The translations under genes were made by a program, and so were the position numbers. Of a DNA stretch of 64,000 bases, positions 62,808 to 64,000 are shown in pieces. The stretch spans positions 1 through 64,000 of the forward strand of contig DATFYA010000214.1 of the NCBI GenBank assembly GCA_035315345.1. Reading direction: 5' to 3'. How positions within the stretch are numbered: the stretch's first letter is position 1; each line of letters opens with the position of its first letter. The notes beneath the pieces were generated by a model, which did not search any database, was not told the origin of the DNA, and was given only the letters and a program-made list of their open reading frames with translations. The DNA comes from Candidatus Methylomirabilota bacterium. GTDB lineage: Bacteria; Methylomirabilota; Methylomirabilia; Rokubacteriales; CSP1-6.

Positions 62808-63767
62808 CTACTTCCGCTCGATCACCCGCGCGGCCCGCACCGCGCCCAGCTTGCCCGCGTTGCCGCTGACCACCGTGATCGTGCCGGCATCGCCGTCGCT
62901 CACGTAGCGATCGCCCGGATTGCGGTCGAAGTACGTCAGCCAGTAGTCGAGATCCTTCTCGACGGCCTGGATGCGAGGCAGGTGCAGGGGATCGAAGCTC
63001 TTCGCGTGCGGGGAGGGGGCCGCCCCGCCGGCCACCATGAGGATGGCGTCATGCTTGTAGGCCATGGCCTTGGCTTCGCCCGAGACCGCCCAGCCGAGCT
63101 CCTTCGGATAGCTGCCCATGGGCAGCGCGAGGGTCCGGAAGCGGTAACCCGGCACGTGGCGCTGCACCCACTCCTGCGCGCCGGCCAACTGGTCGCGCAC
63201 GACCGGCCCGGGATAGCGCCCGAGCTCGGCGTGCCAGAGCGAGTGATTGCCGATCTCGTAGCCCTGGCTCGCCAGGTACTGCAGCTTGCGGGTGGCGAGG
63301 TCGGGCTGGTTGAAGAGGCGATTGGGGGGATTGGCGCCGGGCAGCACGTAGAACGTCGCGGCGCGCCCGAAGCCCGGATGCTCGCGCGCGAACGCTTCCA
63401 GGATGCCGAGGCCGCACTCGGGATCGAGGACCCAGTCGGCGCCGCGCTGGATGTAGCGGAACTGGCCGGGCGACGAGTCGTCGAAGGTGAGGATCACCGG
63501 TGAGGTGCCCGCGGGCAGGGTCATCTTGCCGTCGAGATATTCGGTCAGGGCAACGAGGCGGTAGCCGCGCTCCCAGAGGCGGGTGAGATCGCGCTTGAAG
63601 TTCTCGGGGGTGCGGGTCCAGCGGCCCTCGGGATTGTCGATCTTGTGGTACTCGAGGATCATGACCCGGCCCAGCTCGTTGGGCTCGCGGGCCGGAGCCT
63701 GGGCGGAGGCCAGGACGGCGGCGCCCAGAGAGACGGCGACCAGGACGATCGCGAGCACGCGACGCAC
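62808..63767 (-). CDS. Secreted polysaccharide deacetylase-like protein
   Basis: 319 aa from GTG 63767 with signal peptide (LAIVLVAVSLGAAVLASAQ). NodB-homology signs: ILEYHKID near the N-terminus, ILTFDDSSPGQF with the metal Asp pair, and EIGNHSLWHAELG as the His motif. The long insert between FDDS and GNHS and the VLPGANPPN stretch resemble deacetylases of unknown polysaccharide. Convergent with the DUF1343 gene, whose stop lies 2 nt away. It follows the partial glycoside hydrolase-like gene by 2 nt. Confidence 0.87.
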   Translation of the reverse strand: MRRVLAIVLVAVSLGAAVLASAQAPAREPNELGRVMILEYHKIDNPEGRWTRTPENFKRDLTRLWERGYRLVALTEYLDGKMTLPAGTSPVILTFDDSSPGQFRYIQRGADWVLDPECGLGILEAFAREHPGFGRAATFYVLPGANPPNRLFNQPDLATRKLQYLASQGYEIGNHSLWHAELGRYPGPVVRDQLAGAQEWVQRHVPGYRFRTLALPMGSYPKELGWAVSGEAKAMAYKHDAILMVAGGAAPSPHAKSFDPLHLPRIQAVEKDLDYWLTYFDRNPGDRYVSDGDAGTITVVSGNAGKLGAVRAARVIERK

Positions 63768-63769
63768 GG

Positions 63770-64000
63770 CTACGGCGACGACTTGGAGATGGCGGTGGTC
63801 TTCGGGCGAAGCGCCGCGCCGGTGTAGTCGTTCTTCGGGTTCCACAGCATCCAGCCGGCCGCGCCGCCGTCGTCGGCACCCTTGATCTGAGCGCGGATCT
63901 CGCCCTGGCCGAAGATGCGCTTGTCGAACGCGTAGTCCTTGAAGTCCTGCAGCCACGGCCGGACCTGCGCGCCCGGGTTCTGCGAGCGCTGGCGGGTGAG
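63770..64000 (-). CDS. Putative glycoside hydrolase (DUF4015/PF13200-like), C-terminal part
   Basis: The frame is open to the window edge and ends at TAG 63772-63770. Visible residues include RPWLQDFKDYAFDKRIFG, EIRAQIKGADDGGAAGWMLW and NPKNDYTGAALRP, which match the C-terminus of the putative glycosyl hydrolase domain family DUF4015. The start lies outside the window. Together with the deacetylase it suggests polysaccharide processing. Confidence 0.75.
   Translation of the reverse strand, partial: LTRQRSQNPGAQVRPWLQDFKDYAFDKRIFGQGEIRAQIKGADDGGAAGWMLWNPKNDYTGAALRPKTTAISKSSP

Overview
The window is about 64 kb of very GC-rich bacterial DNA (roughly 70% G+C) with dense coding, many 4-nt ATGA/GTGA overlaps between consecutive genes and frequent GTG starts. 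The content (tandem branched-chain-amino-acid-type ABC transporters interleaved with acyl-CoA synthetases, several acyl-CoA dehydrogenases, an F420-type luciferase-like oxidoreductase, a probable selenoprotein) fits an uncultivated soil or sediment bacterium of the Rokubacteria/Methylomirabilota kind. That taxonomic guess rests on gene-content style only; no rRNA or other phylogenetic marker is present. No rRNA, tRNA, CRISPR array, prophage or complete insertion sequence was seen. No gene-free stretch exceeds 300 bases; the longest (40695-40930) holds a 154-bp inverted-repeat element.

1-7.6 kb, + strand: acyl-CoA and branched-chain metabolism. The 3' part of etfA is followed by an acyl-CoA dehydrogenase, the large subunit of a B12-dependent acyl-CoA mutase whose active-site residues point to isobutyryl-CoA mutase, a branched-chain aminotransferase, a HIT protein, the B12-binding mutase subunit, a second acyl-CoA dehydrogenase, a crotonase and a 19-codon livG remnant. 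7.6-24.6 kb, + strand: a sigma70-type promoter with palindrome and leader ORF starts a 16-kb array of two complete Liv-type ABC transporters, each with a long-chain acyl-CoA synthetase, ending in a degenerate AMP-ligase and a third acyl-CoA dehydrogenase. Together these look like uptake, CoA activation and beta-oxidation of carboxylic acids.

24.6-28.7 kb: PfkB kinase, cyclophilin-like protein, transaldolase, then a probable alkylation-damage cassette (ECF sigma factor, methylguanine methyltransferase fused to an Ada-type zinc domain in reversed order, AlkB-like dioxygenase). 28.7-33.6 kb, - strand: DUF222/HNH protein, F420-type oxidoreductase, fatty-acyl-AMP ligase-like protein, PIG-L deacetylase. 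33.6-40.7 kb, + strand: membrane proteins, MFS transporter, uvrA, pyruvate kinase. 40.9-51.7 kb: crotonase, cyclase/AAA/TPR protein, SUMF1-domain protein and a divergent aminotransferase sharing a bidirectional promoter, TPP enzyme, a UGA-containing thioredoxin-fold protein (probable selenoprotein), a tiny membrane protein, gamma-glutamylcyclotransferase-like protein and class III aminotransferase. 51.8-58.7 kb: lipoprotein methyltransferase, radical SAM protein, DCC protein, then a six-gene - strand chromate-resistance operon (chrB, chrA, DUF1080-like, phosphatase-like, short ChrB domain, MFS) with single-base frameshifts in two genes. 58.7-64 kb: small unknown proteins, an NDUFA9-like reductase, a beta-lactamase/DUF1343 fusion, a polysaccharide deacetylase and a partial glycoside hydrolase-like gene.
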